Shown piece after piece: positions 35,620-48,700 of a stretch of DNA of 64,000 nucleotides. The notes beneath the pieces are model-generated. The model did not search any database and was not told where the DNA came from. It worked only from the letters and a program-made list of their open reading frames with translations. This DNA comes from Helochares maculicollis. Lineage: Eukaryota; Arthropoda; Insecta; Coleoptera; Hydrophilidae. Numbering within the stretch: the first letter of the stretch is position 1; each line of letters opens with the position of its first letter. Position numbers and translations under genes: made by a program. The DNA lies in the NCBI GenBank assembly GCA_033557835.1, contig JAWQRO010000023.1, forward strand, positions 1 to 64,000, written 5' to 3'.

Positions 35620-36760
35620 TTGCACAGACTGATGAAGGTGGAGAAAAGATTACAGCCGGAATAATACAGATTTCGCAGAGGAAGATCGATGGTACAGGCA
35701 ATGAAGAAGGTAAGAAACCTGGCCAGAAACACCAGATGAATGTGGAGAGTGTCGCCGTACTTATAGAAATTATTGGCGGACTACCTGAGGGGCCGGTGAA
35801 TTACCGTTGACTGCAGACACACGATCTCAACGGATAGGAGAATGCAACAAAGTATGTTCTCGACACGGGGATATCCACTCTCCGGTGGAGCAAAGATGGT
35901 CGTGTTCGCTGACGACTTAACCCTGTACATGGTGGCCGACTGCGAGGTGAAGAGAGGGTGAGCCACCATCCAGAAGATAGGAGATTGGATGGCCAAGAAA
36001 GGCCTGGAGTGGAAGTGCAAACAAGCAAGTAGCTGAGGTCATCTTTGACGAAAGAACAAACTTTTGGAAGCACCTGATGGACAGGGGGGACCAGCTGGCG
36101 CCGTTGATTCTGAGGGTCGGCGGACCATCGAGGCTGGTGCAGCCTTTGGTGCTTTATGGGGTGCCCGTGTGGGAGGATGCACTGGAGCAGGCAAACAATG
36201 TGGCGGTGCTGAATCAGGTCTAGAGAAGGGTGGTATTGCGAGCTGCAACGACGTACAGGACGGTGTCGGTGGAGGCCCTGCAGGTGGTAACTGGTAACCT
36301 GCTGGCCAAAACGAGAGCCAGGAGGTTCGAGGGTGATCCAAATCATGTGCAGAAGATATGGACGGAGTGGCAGAGAAAGTGGAGCATGTTGGAGGGGAAG
36401 GCATAGTACACCAAAAGATTGATTCGCGAGGTACAGGAGTGGCCTGAGTGCAAGCACCGAAATGCTCGACTATCACCTAACGCAGATGCTGACGAGACAC
36501 GAATGCTTCAAAGTGTACACCTACAGAATTAAAAAGGAGGATAGGTGGTGCAAATACTGGGGATCGGGAGTGGAGGACATGCCGGAGTACACCATATTTG
36601 TTTGAACCAGGTTCAAGAAGAGCAGGATGGACGAATTGACGGCTGACGATGTGGTTTGCCGGATGCTGGAGTCTGCAGAGGCATTGAATGCGGTGCATGT
36701 TATTGTCTGGGACATAATAAAGACCAAAGAGTGGTAGGAGAGAGAGAGAGAGGCAGGCCA
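35620..36760 (+). mobile_element. R1-like non-LTR retrotransposon remnant
   Basis: Plus-strand pieces in several frames: FRRGRSMVQAMKKVRNLAR (finger region), GGAKMVVFADDLTLYMVA (RT catalytic FADD), QPLVLYGVPVWEDALEQA with RRVVLRAATTYRTVSVEAL (the region after RT in R1/Jockey-group elements), and LTQMLTRHECFKVYTYRI leading to a degenerate zinc knuckle (WCKYWGSGVEDMPEYTIF). The order is right but stops, frameshifts and deletions are frequent. It is locally GC-richer than the surroundings, which fits a decayed LINE. Confidence 0.8.
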
Positions 36761-36965
36761 AGCAACAAGTATAGAGAGGAGATACTGTGTGAGTATAAAG
36801 AAGGAGTTGTGAGTGAGTTACGACCGCCAAGGTGGACACCGATGCATGTCTGACGACGATTTCAGTGTTTATCATTCTGTAGTGGTGCAAAAATGTTGGT
36901 TTTCAGTCCAACTTAAAAAAAGGTCTTACTATCATCAGAGAAGGCGACCTAGATGGCTGAACATA

Positions 36966-37149
36966 CTTCTTACAACTTTGTAATGAAGAGACGAATGTAT
37001 TAAAGCAACTTTCATGCAGACGGACCTAATATTACAGAAGTCGGATGTGGAAAAGTGATTCTTATATCTTTGTAATTACGAGACGAATGTATCCATGTCA
37101 CTTTTATGCAGATAGACCAAATATTAAGACAATCAGATGCAGGAGAGAC
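36966..37149. repeat. Two-copy 92-bp tandem repeat
   Basis: Two adjacent, diverged copies with a period of 92 bases, seen from GAGACGAATGTA at 36988 and again at 37080, and from CTTTGTAAT and CTTT(C/T)ATGCAGA at matching offsets. It lies just beyond the R1-like remnant and may be part of a 3' end or a satellite fragment. Confidence 0.7.
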
Positions 37150-37996
37150 ATGTTTTAATTTCATTTGGAAAACAAACTAATAAAAAAATCAGGAGGATGC
37201 CTCTTTAATTCTAATAGATCCAAGAATGACAGAAAATTCCTATTATTCAAGAAGCTTACATTTTGCTATAGGACCTTAAGATGTTTAAGAATATATCAGC
37301 AAATCATAGTGCCATTAAATGCTTTTAAAAGTATATCAATCATTTTATAAGTATTCCTTTAGAATTAGTTTTTTGTTAAAATACATTTGAACTTTAGGCA
37401 ACAGGTGCAGTTTGGAAATTTGATCAAGTGTGGGTCTAATTCAGTTGATGTATGTATCTTGTATATGTAGTACTGTCATTCTCTGATTGTCTTATTTTAC
37501 TCACAAAAGCAATCTGTGTATAAGCGTATATATGCCCGTGGTGCTAGTCTTAATAGCATTAGTAACATATTAGCAAATAAGCAGATCGTGTAACGTGAAC
37601 TACACACAAAATCGAGTAGTGTCAATATATGTATACGTATGTACATATAACATATATAAAAGATGAATAGATGCCAATATTAACTACCTCTTCAGAACCT
37701 ACATACATATTTAAAAAACGAACTCACATTTGTAAGGAAGTTTGCATACGCTTGAGTCTGTCAGGCCGAGAGTATTTGGTACCCTGCTTTGACCATACAA
37801 ATCATTAATGCTATGACATATATTCTTTTAGAATAAATCTACAGACATTTTGCTGTATACAAACATGCTGCGCTAATACTAAAGCCAATATAAGTGTTGC
37901 GCAATAAAGTAAAAATTGTATGTTATTTTGCACAAATGTTTAAATGCAGGTTAAACAAACATAGCGAAAATATTCATTTTTATATGCAAACTTACG
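37150..37996. other. Intergenic, AT-rich
   Basis: No gene or repeat recognised between the 92-bp dimer and the small Cys/His gene. Confidence 0.45.
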
Positions 37997-38317
37997 TTAT
38001 TTAGTTTTACAATTATGAAAATACTTCTTCTCTCCCTTAAATTTGTAGACGAAAACAGGGCCCTTACAATAAAAGCATGTTCCGTATGGTGTATGCTTAG
38101 TAATGTCTTCTTTAAAATGGAACTTGACGCCTTCTAATGTTGGGTTGAAATACAATTTGCAGAAGTCACAGTAATACGAATTTTCAAATTCATATTTATC
38201 CAACTCTTTGCCTTTTAAAGGTGCCACAAACCTTGGATGTGCAGCATCCAAATCTGTGGTCGTTCCGTTCGAATTTTTTTCACTTGAATTACTGGCATTG
38301 TCCATTTCACTAGCCAC
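37997..38317 (-). CDS. Small Cys/His protein, probable zinc-binding, unknown function
   Basis: 106 residues in one frame. The first 40 are low-complexity (Asn/Ser). The rest is compact: YYCDFCKLYF with Cys-x2-Cys, a HFKED segment with His, TCFYCKGP with a second Cys-x2-Cys, and a final FHNC. These six Cys and several His could hold two zinc ions, as in small U1-type or matrin-type fingers. I do not recognise the family. The start could be the second Met four codons in. A GTAAGT donor follows the stop by one base, so either a 3' UTR intron exists or the last codons are spliced differently. Confidence 0.6.
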   Translation of the reverse strand: MASEMDNASNSSEKNSNGTTTDLDAAHPRFVAPLKGKELDKYEFENSYYCDFCKLYFNPTLEGVKFHFKEDITKHTPYGTCFYCKGPVFVYKFKGEKKYFHNCKTK

Positions 38318-39253
38318 TGACCCGAAGCATTTTTTTACAGGTTTTTCGAGTTAGATTTTGGCTTCTATCCAAGAAATACAAAATTTAATACTTATTTAAC
38401 ATTTGCCTGACACTAGTGACCTTGTTTGTGTTAGAGTTTTTTGTGGGTTGGTATCAGTGTCAAAGAGCTAAGCATAAATATGAAGCGGGAAAATACGATA
38501 TTTAAATAACATCGATCGTTTTAGAAAATGAACATATTTGAGTTCTTCTACTTGAACCGACTTCCAATTTACTTTATAGAAACGGGCAAGCTTTTATGAG
38601 CTATAAGAGCTTTGACAGAAATTAATCTAAACTAAAGGCTACAAAATTAATTAGATTATAGCAAGAGATGCATTTTTTATTGATATCATTAGCTTTTCAA
38701 ATATAAGGAGGCTTAGAATAACTATTGACAATTAAAAAATTATATTTAATCCTAGAAAAGTAGTGACTTATAAACGGATATATCATAAAGTTTACTCAAC
38801 AGATAAAATGCTGCGTTTTGATAAAGGTGAGCTCTACGATTAAATAAAAGTATAAGATTGAAGGCTATCAAACTTACCTTCTAGAGATATTCGATACTTG
38901 CTGGTATGTTCCCACAGGGCAGTTATTACACAACATATGCATATAACTGTACATTTGACTTCTATTTATAAATTCATTAGGCTATTCTTTTAATAGATAT
39001 TATAGCAAAGAGAGCTTTTTAATCATATGACTTAAAATTTATTGTGATTTTTGCTTATTCAATTGCCCAGAAACTAAGCCAAAGTAATAATTACTTTCAA
39101 AAGGTGTATTGAATTGAAGATATTGAAAATATGCAACCATCAATTATCAAATTTAAGTATATTCTAAATTATAATTTATAATGTACAGGTTAAAATTACA
39201 CGTTGGAAGTAACACATACAAAGCTCATGTAAACACTTTCCTATAAATATGTA
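38318..39253. other. Intergenic between two minus-strand genes
   Basis: Contains the 5' flank of the Cys/His gene and the 3' flank of TOP3A. AT-rich with no supported feature. Confidence 0.45.
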
Positions 39254-42200
39254 TTACCTATTAGGGCAATTAGTTCTTATGTGTCCCTCTTGCCCGCAAA
39301 GGCCGCATTTTCGCTTCGCCTTTGTTTTGGTCGAGTCATATGGCATATTTCTTGTGTTAGAACCATCTCCTTTCCATTTACCTCCTCCTCTGCTTGATCC
39401 TCCTCTACTCGCACCCCCTCGACCTCTCCCTCTTGTGCTACCTCCTCTACTAGAGCTTCCACCCCTTGCTACCCAATTTCCTCTGCCAACTCCTCCCCAA
39501 TCATTTCCCCCTCCACCACCCCCTCCCCAGTCATCTCCTCCATCCCCTTGAGCGTTATCAGCCTCATCAGCCCATTGGAAAAATCCGCATCCCTGCCCCA
39601 TCGGTTTCGGACATGTGTAAAATTGTCGCCCTGTGTTTGGGCCTTGTTTTTGTACTGTTTTCAGGGCTGCAGGTTGTTGGCAATTGCATTTTACCATGTT
39701 GTTTTGTCCGGGTCTTGGGTTTTGATTCCGAGTGGTGTTCATGCTTGTATCGCCATCTTCTGATCCCCACAGGAAAAAATTACAACCTCCTCCATCAACT
39801 CCAGCAGCACATTTATAGAACGTTTTTCCTTTATTTGGGCCATCTTTTCTAACAGTTAATTGGACTGCCTCTTGATCACAATTGCAAACGATTACATCAC
39901 CATCTGAATTCGCATTAAAGCTATTGGCTGACTGCAGGCCACTAGGCCCAGCACTATTTCTGTTATTGGGGCTAGTTGGCATTAAATTAGTGGTAGTCCG
40001 ATTCCTAGATTGGGTATTTCTAGACGTATTTGCAAATGTATTATATCCGCTATCGTTAGATCTGTTTTGGATTGTCTGGTTGTTGTTTCTAGGAGGAGCA
40101 GATGCACTACCCGTATTATTAAAATTAGCTGTTCTGTTATTACTTGTATTTATTGTAGTATTATTAGGAATGTTTGTGTTAGCTGCTAAAAAGTGAAAGA
40201 GAGAACAGTTTATAGAACACTGCAGTTGTTAGTGATTTGTATTACTTAAAACTTACGTTTTCGAACAACAGATGGATGTATATCTAAAGTGTCCAGCACG
40301 ATCATGTCACAACCTCCTATGCATATTGTGTTTGGGTTTGGTTCCCCGAGAAATGGATTCTGTTTGAATTTCATTTTGAGTTTCTTAACGTGTCGATTCG
40401 CCTCGCACTGAAAAACAAGATTTAATTTGCAATAGCAACAAGCAAAAACATAATAAATAAAGAACAGATGGAAAGATCATCAGCAAGACATTTGTGCTCT
40501 AACATGCTGAGCTATATTTACGCCATAGCTAAAATATACTGACTGAAAATTTTTATACAACCATTTTTCTTGCAAAAACAATTTTTTGTGGAGATTTACA
40601 TGCATACCATATGGTAAATTTTAAAGAATAAAATATATCATGTACTTACAGTGCCACAATTGATATCTGTAACTTCTACATTTTCTATATTACTGCTAAG
40701 CCAAATAGCATTTTTGCAGGACGGATATCCCACACAGGAAATAAATTTTCCTTGGTTATTCTTGCGATCACGGACTACCAAATCATGGCCACATCGTGGG
40801 CATTTCATAATTGGCCTGAATTCTTGTGTGCTCACCTCATTTTCAGGCACAGCTTGAGGAACGTCATTTAATCTATTTGCTAGGCTTTGGTCTATTAGGT
40901 TCATACGTTCCATGACCGTCCTAAAAACTGCCTTGTATTTCTCAATCTGTTCTCGCCTCACCACTTCCGGATCTTTTAATCCATCGCAAATCAATTTAAG
41001 GTCATTTTCAAATTCGGCACGTAGATTCGGTTTCGCCAAGGAAACCTCCAACCCTATATTATTGTAACCTTCTACTAGTCCCATGCCCAGCGTTCCAGGC
41101 ACAAAATAAATATTCTCGTGTAAGCCAACATACTCTCTTGATTTAATCGTGTCTATATGTTCAGCATGAGTTGCATCTGTTCCAATTCCATGTTTTTCCA
41201 TCAACGCGATAAGATCGGCTTCTGTTAGCAGTTTTGGAGCGGTCGTAGAACCCTCGGCCATACAAAGCTCGGTAGGTGTGAATGTATCCCCTGTTCTGTA
41301 CTGATGAATTTCTTTTGCATTCCAATTTTCATAGATATAAACATCTAGGTAATTCCTTTCTAAAATCATTAGTCCTTTGGCTGTGAATTTTTCTCTTGCT
41401 ATGTCGACTTTCACAACAGTTTCGTGTCCTAATGCATCTTTACTAACGCATGCCAAAAAGTGTCTAACTATATATTCGTAGACTCGTTGCTCATTTCCAG
41501 ATAGTTGGCCTGCATATTTAGTTGGATGTATCGGTGGATGGGCTTGATCCGACTTTTTCCCCTGTCTTGGATGCGGCCCTCCTTCCTCCATTACTCTTTG
41601 TGCAAACATCCCCCACCTATTGTCTTGCCTCTGCTCCTCCACCAAAGGTGCCAAGTTTAGTTCTTTGGGAAAAATGTTGGTTTCAGTACGGGGATAACTA
41701 ATGAACCCTTGGGTGTATAATTTTTCAGCAATTTTCATAGTTTCCTTTGCGTTGATCTTCAGTTTACGTGAAATGTTTTTCTCCATTTCCTAAAAGTTTT
41801 ATTTATATGAGGTGTATTTTATACAGCCTATTTCAAAATTAAATTACAAAACTGAAAGGGGTGATAGATGTAAGAAATAATATGCGATTTTTTTGTTTTT
41901 TTTTGCATTTTGGGGCATAACAGAGATATTATAATTAGATGTACATGTTAAGAACCACTGTTGGAGTTCCCTATCAAGTTGTCGATCAAACACTGACGAA
42001 TTTTATCGGTATTTCAAAGGATCACCTTCTTGTTTACGCTTAAAGCATCTGGACTCGAAACTAACAAAATAATAATATAAAAACCCTCGTTGAAAAGCAA
42101 TAAAGATGAGCAAAAAAGTTAACAGCCCAATAAAATTCAACCGGTGAGGAAAAACAAGCGCCACATGTTTGATCGAATTGCGTTCATTTCAATTTGTTTT

Positions 42201-44564
42201 TAATTTTTATGCCTTATTTAAAGAAAGACATTTACTAATATGCAAATCCTCTGACCTTACTAAGCGCGAAACAAGAAAAACCATCAGTTTATTGTAAGCA
42301 AGATGATAAAAATGAAAGCGGATGCTCGTTAAAAAACGTAAAGTGCAATAAATTTACAACCAAAGACGCAAGAGAAGCGGTGCATGTATTTCTGTCATTG
42401 CAATAACATAAATTTATACTATTAATTGTGATAGAAATTGACTCTAGTCCACCATATTTAAGTAGCCATCGAATTTTAACAAAAAAGAACGTCGACAAGT
42501 AAGATATTGTTTAGTTTGCGATATATTATTTAATCACTCTTCTTGCAGTGGTAATATAAAGCGATACTCTTTTGAGGTCACCTTCGATCTCCAGTTTAAA
42601 AAACAATGAGCTCAACTTAAGATTTACTTAAATGATTGTTTATGTTCTAATTTCTGTCTTTATACTATTAGGAAGGTTTTGTGTTCATGAAATAATTTTA
42701 TCTCGTGATTATGGCAGATCTAACGCTTTGTTTTGATTGTGATGCCAGTATTTTTATAGAGATAAAGGTAGCGTTAGTTTGCTATATATGATGTAATCGT
42801 CTTTCTTGCGGCGGAAGATAGCAATACAAAGCAATCTTTTTTCGAGGTCACATTCTGTTTTAAATGATTCGAAAAAACGCAGAGCTATAAAATTTAACTT
42901 CAATGGTTGGTAATGTCTTTTTTTTGTTTCTCTTTGATAAGGACGGTTTTGTGATCATGAAAAAAATTAATCTCGAGCTTTTAAAAGCTCTAAAGACTTA
43001 TTTGATTGTGATGGCAGTATTTTTATAGCAATAATGGTGCCATTGTGTCTGCATAATATTTTTTAACCCAGCATGGTCTATCGGCATCATTTTAATTATG
43101 CCAGGAGTTCCAAATTAGCCAAATTTTCAACATTTTTATTTATAACTAGAAAATACCAGGTCGTGGTCACATTGGCATTCTTAATATGTGGGCGAAGTAT
43201 TGGAAATTAATTCTGCAACACCATGTATATTTCATATGGTTTTGCAGCCAGGGCAGCAACCCCTCTAGTATATCACAATAAAATGAAATCTAAACCCCAG
43301 CTAAAACTTACAACAGTATCAAGAGGCAGAGGTCGCCACTTTGACTTCGGTTTACTGTCTACATGCTCAACTGTAGCTGTGGGATTTTCTTCACAAATAT
43401 CTAAAAGGGCTTCTACTGCATTCTTGTCAAATAGCCTGTCTCTTTCCCAAGTGTAATCCACTTTCAGATCTTTTATGGTATGGGACACTGAAAACATTAA
43501 ATCATCATTTAGAATGTTTCTTAATTGTAAGTCGGAAAAATAATTTTCACTAAGTTAAATAAACAACTTAATTACTTTACTTGTACAAGTAAAAAAATAA
43601 ATACAGCAAGCAAAAGTTTTCCACTAAAAACGATAAACAAAATTTTACATACTTTTTATACGCCAAAATGCCTCAGGTATAAAATTCTCAATCTCCTTAT
43701 ATCTCTCCACAACAAATCCTAATGTAGGAAATTGGCAGGAGCCGTAACTTATTAATTTTTCTGCTAGTGACTGTGGGAATACTTTCTGCAGCCGCAATGT
43801 TTGTAGGCGTGTAAATGCAGCTCCTATTTAAACAGAGAGAAAGAGTTGATATAAACCTTACTTATTGTTTAGTGTAAAGCAATTACCTGTTCGCAAATCT
43901 AATTCTTGCCTAACATCAACAGCATCGCTAACATTCTTATTTGGTTGGCCCAAAGTATTTAAGGCGCGGAAAATGGATGTTCCCGTTATTTCGGAAAACT
44001 TTGCTCTGTACACTTGGAGATTCGGCTTGACATCTTGGCATACTTTGATAATCTCAAAGCCTATATTTTCGCCTTCTCTATCACAATCGGTCCATATTAT
44101 TAGTCCGTTGCATGAACGGATCTCTCTCTCTAGTGTTCGTTTAATCTTCTGAAAATCTTCCATGCACGATTTTATAACAGGGGCGTCGAAGAGGGCTACA
44201 GGATTGCACGAGTGCCATCCTTTGAATGTGGCTGCAAATTCGTAATTCAACAAGTGCCCCGATACTGATGTCATAACCATTTGGGCCTGTTGTCCGAAAA
44301 CAGTTGCGGAGAACTCGTAGATTTTGTTGTACGTGGAAAATCCTTCTCGCTAAAAAATCAAATAAACTTAGGATATCTGCAGTATTCATTGTGGTTAAGC
44401 GTTACCCTTTGCGAGCTATTTCTAGACAAAATAGATGCAATCCCTTTAGCAGCATCATTTTTCTCTGCCACATTCAGATATTTCATCACTACGTCTTTGC
44501 TATTTTGGCTGAATTTTCTTGTGAACACTTTTGAAACCAGTAAACATCTTAGTAAATATCTCAT
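39254..44564 (-). CDS. TOP3A: DNA topoisomerase III alpha
   Basis: Seven exons join in frame: 44564-44406, 44349-43887, 43823-43653, 43487-43312, 41789-40650, 40407-40257 and 40185-39254, giving 1063 residues. This type IA topoisomerase works with BLM and RMI1 to dissolve double Holliday junctions, and in mitochondria to unlink DNA. The Toprim domain has AEKNDAAKG (33-41) and TDCDREGEN (140-148). The catalytic tyrosine is Tyr355 in GFISYPRTETN. A Cys4 zinc region follows (MKCPRCGHDL and IGGCD), then two GRF zinc fingers (around CNCDQEAVQLTVRKDGPNKG and CNCQQPAALKTVQKQGPNTG), an RGG-rich segment and a CCHC knuckle (CGLCGQEGHIRTNCP). The N-terminus is basic and hydrophobic, like a mitochondrial presequence, with a second Met at 27 that could start a nuclear form. 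The 1.5-kb fourth intron holds dispersed repeats. Confidence 0.95.
41820..42250. repeat. Dispersed repeat in a TOP3A intron (copy 1)
   Basis: About 430 bases that match 63572-64000 in the same orientation. Shared landmarks include TGCATTTTGGGGCATAA, TACATGTTAAGAACCA, TTTTATCGGTATTTCAAAG and AACAGCCCAATAAA. There is no coding content. The other copy runs off the window, so its full length is unknown. Confidence 0.85.
42511..43040. repeat. 263-bp tandem dimer in a TOP3A intron
   Basis: Two adjacent units with a period of 263 bases: TTAGTTTGCGATATAT at 42511 and TTAGTTTGCTATATAT at 42774, each followed by TCTTGC(A/G), GAGGTCAC and GTATTTTTATAG at matching offsets. It lies about 260 bases after the dispersed repeat, so both may belong to one element. 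Confidence 0.75.
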
Positions 44565-45742
44565 TTAATGCGAAAATCAAACCATTCAAACTTTTTGAAT
44601 TGTTGTTGCACCATATTTTTAAGGTTATGTCATGTTTTTAAATTTGGCCCGTTATGCAGAAACCTGTTTGATCCATGACGAAAACTCATAAAATGAGGTT
44701 ATGGCGCGCAATTGAAACTTGTACATCGGTATAATTTTAGAGTTAAAATACATATTTGCCGCAGATTGGATTAATTAAAATATAGGAGAAAAGGCGAGCG
44801 AAATCGGAATAAAAAAAAACGATTAAAGGTTTCTTCTCATATTTATTCTGCTTGTAAAATAATTTTACAATACTCATACAAGCCTTGCAACATTCCATAT
44901 AGAATCACACTTTATAATTATATAGAAGTATAAAAGAAAAAATAAACAATAAAACAAGACAGGGCGAGGGCAAAGAATTTTTATAGGTAGGTAGATAAAT
45001 AGAAAGATATAAATATATACAAATTTATAGAAATTCTTTGATTTATTTACTCAGCTCATTTTGTTGTCGCTTTAATTTGGCAAATGGTTGAGAAATTGAC
45101 GAAATACATAGAAAAATGTTCCACTCGATTCCAATGGCAGTGGCTTTCGATTGTTGTCATGATTTTAAAGCATTCTACAAAAATACAATCCAATCCACAA
45201 AATTTGTGTAATACTGCTATATTAGGATACATTTATTACTGTGATATATGCAACTTGTTGAAATTTTTCCATTACGAGCAACCTTGATAAATGGCACCAG
45301 GCTATGGCTTAGTAGGATTGTAAATCTAATTAGTTACACATGGAGTAAGATTTGATATTTATATTTCTGTAGAATTGTAAATACTGAATTAATAACACGA
45401 ATACTGCAGTTGTTGGTGACGGTAAGAGTAAATTCATTAAAAAAAATCATACAAACTCAGGTTATCACAATTTTACAAAAAAAATTGTACTATAGGAACT
45501 AAAAGTGAGCAATTTGCAGATTTAAGGTTCATTAATTCGTGATTTGATAATTTCCCGTTAACGACTAAATTGCAAGTATATATTTAAAAAAAAATAGTTA
45601 AAATGCAAGTGCTTTACAACGTAAAAGCAATTAAAATAAATGCAAACAATAAAATCATAATAATTATAGTAAAAATATGTATATAGATAAATTAAAATAA
45701 ATATATTTCATTTTCCATTTTGTTCTTTGATTTATTCTTGCT
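44565..45742. other. Intergenic between TOP3A and AIP1, both minus
   Basis: Holds the TOP3A 5' flank and the AIP1 3' flank. An AATAAA on the minus strand (45731-45736) sits 7 bases after the AIP1 stop. AT-rich with no other gene. Confidence 0.5.
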
Positions 45743-48700
45743 TTAGAAAGGAGTTATGTTCCAAAGCTTGGTGTTGGCGTCTTGCCCAACTGATACCAGT
45801 GTAGTGTTATCCAGCCAGGCAATGCGGGTTATTTGGCTTTGAGCATGGGCATCTAATAAAATAAGTTTGTTTCAGTGAAGGAATGGTTGTGCACTTATTT
45901 CATACTTACTTTTGATAATAATATGTTTGGCCGGCTTTTCCCTCGACCATATGATAATATTAGTATCTAAGCTTCCACTTGCCACTAATATAGAATCTGG
46001 AGACCATGCGACACAGTTAACTCGGGCATTGTGGAATCCCCACTCCTTATCACCAGGCTGCAACCACAACATTTTTTTAACACTAGCTCAAACTAGGCGA
46101 TATTTTTCTTGTCAGATGAAGAATGTAAAAGATCTTACCGTCTATTGGCCAGCGGCAGCAAGTTAAAAAAAAGTAGAATAATATTCAAAATGTAAATACA
46201 AGACCAAAGTGAATTAATTATAATTATTATTAAGAAGGCTAGAGGAAGTATTCTTACCTTGTAGTCAGGGACGCTATACAAAATCACCTTACGGTTGGCA
46301 TCACAAGCAACGAAATATTTATCGTCAGGGGAATATGCAACATCCGTAATAGCTCCTAAGTGATCCAATTCAGTAACGGGCACCAAATTATTATTTTGTA
46401 GCTCATAGATATGCACTTTATTGTCCATTGAGCCTCCGACTGCAACATGTCCAGTCTGCGACACACTTACACTTGAAGGTTGGTAAGATACTTTCAATGA
46501 GCTCAAAATTCTGTTATTTTGGATAACAAGGACTTCATTGACTGTCCCTACAACTTCAATATTTTGCTCTTTAAGAATATCCATGCCCCTAGGTTGTGAG
46601 CCTAGTTTCAAGTCTTCATTCTTATACATTTTTCCTTCGATGTTGATTTGCTTCAGAGAATCGTCAATGCCGCAGGTATAAAGAGTACCGTTAAATGGTT
46701 TGATGCCGTTTATTTGATTGCCATGGCCTGCTCCTTCGATTCTATCATTCTCTCCGGTTGAGGCATTCCATTCTGTTACGTAGCCATCATGGGAGCCTGT
46801 GAAGATATTACTGCGATCTTCGCTTAAAGTTAAGACCGTTATTGGTTTGTTGTGACCTTTGACGATTCGGATTGGCTTCGTTGGGTTATTGATATCCAAG
46901 TAGTTTATGAAGCCACTTAAGGACACAGTTAGGAGGTATTGGCCTTGCCAGAGACACGAAACCTGCAGAAGGAATGATATATAATTTTTATGGTGCACAT
47001 ATTTCATCATACATTCTCGTATTACTGTACGAAGTATAATACATGGAATCGTGAAAAATGTGACCTCGAGATTTAGACTCCATGTTTTGAATGCCACCTA
47101 ATTTATTTTGACATATCGTCTTTGTGTTATACTATGTTGCACTGTAATGATTATCATGCCTATTTTCCGAAGTTTTCAGACATTTTCAATTAATTTTATT
47201 TAACATTCTGACTAATCCCTACACATTGTTAGGAGTTTCATGGTTTATCTACCTTAGATATTATAATTGTCATTACAATGACTCCATTTTTTCGGTTGAT
47301 TTTTAGCATTTCCAGACACCTGTTTATTTTTTAGAACTTCCATATTTCATGATTATCATTATTAATTCGGATATTGTAAAATTTCATCTTGAATTATTGA
47401 TTTTTAGTCCGCAACTTTGAAGATTTAATACTGAGGAATCATATTGAAGTATCGATTGCCAAACCTATACTAATTTTTAAATTTATTATTTAAAATTTTA
47501 TAAGGATTAGTAATATTTCATTTTAATTTTTGAATTTTTCATAATTAATTTAGCAAACTAAGCCTGACTTGCAGCAAAGATAAGGTGTTCATAATACATT
47601 CCTATCATTTCAATAATCTCAATTTCTATAATAAATCCTGATTTTTTTCAATTAGTGCGCACATATTATTTCTAATTGAAACCATTTTAATTCTGATATT
47701 CCAATAATCGAGTCCCGGAATATATTTTAAATCCCGCTTAAGTATCAATATTCTGAAAAGATGATATTTTAATTCTGAGATATTAATTTTTTATTTAGCT
47801 TTACAAGAAATTTTTTTATCTTGTAACCTTGAAATTTTAATGTTTCCCTTTGAACTGTTGCAATTCCTTCAACTATATTTCATCTAATAAATTTATGCTA
47901 TACATGGATGAATACGCGAATGTCCAGATATCTTTGTGTTAGTTTAAATTATTACCTGTTGGTCTTCAACAGTATTTCCCATAACGAACTCTGAAACCAT
48001 TTGCCGAGTTTCTACATCCCACAAACGACAGGTTTTATCTCCACTGGCAGTGAGAAGTTGCTTGCCATCAGGGCTCCAACCGACACCATAGACACCTCCA
48101 TTATGCGCAGGGCCCCCAATTTCACCGATCAAGTCAGCAGTAGCACCATCGTAAAGGAAAACTTTACCATCGAATCCAGCAGAAGCAAAATGGGTTCCTT
48201 GAGGGGAATACCGAACTGCTTGGACAAAGCGCGTATGTTCCTAAAAAGTAATTAATTATAATTCGACTTTTCACCATTACTAATCTATAAAAAAGTCTAT
48301 AAAACAACAAATACCTGTTTAGTCATTTTAAACTTGAAAGGTGGACCTTCGAAGACTCCAATGGTGTTATCTTCAGAGCCGGTGATGATCCTGAAAGGCC
48401 TGGACGGTTTGAAATCGCAAGAGTTAATTGGCTTTGATTGTCCAGAGATTTCACCTACAGAAGTGCCCGTTTCTGACATGAACACATGCCCAAACTTTTC
48501 ACGGCCTTCTCCAACCGCAACCATTCGTTGATTGTCAGGAGACCATGCAATGTCCTTGATTGGACCGCCAAATGGATGGAATTCATTTTTTAAGATATGC
48601 TCTTTGTTCACTGTATCCCAAATCCGAATCTTTCCAGATTGATCTGCGTAAGAAAAAAGGTAAAAAGTGCTAATATTTTTATTCACAGCTAACACTGGAT

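Noticed and set aside
35781..36890. Long minus-strand frames (up to 218 codons)
   Set aside because: They are antisense to the R1-like LINE remnant, whose FADD-type RT motifs read on the plus strand.
39249..39852. Plus-strand proline-rich and hydrophobic frames
   Set aside because: They are antisense to the Gly/Arg-rich C-terminus of TOP3A; GGN/CGN codons read backwards as proline and other repeats.
46963..47097. N-terminal extension of the largest AIP1 exon frame
   Set aside because: It crosses the splice acceptor at 46963-46964 and reads intron sequence containing a dispersed repeat.
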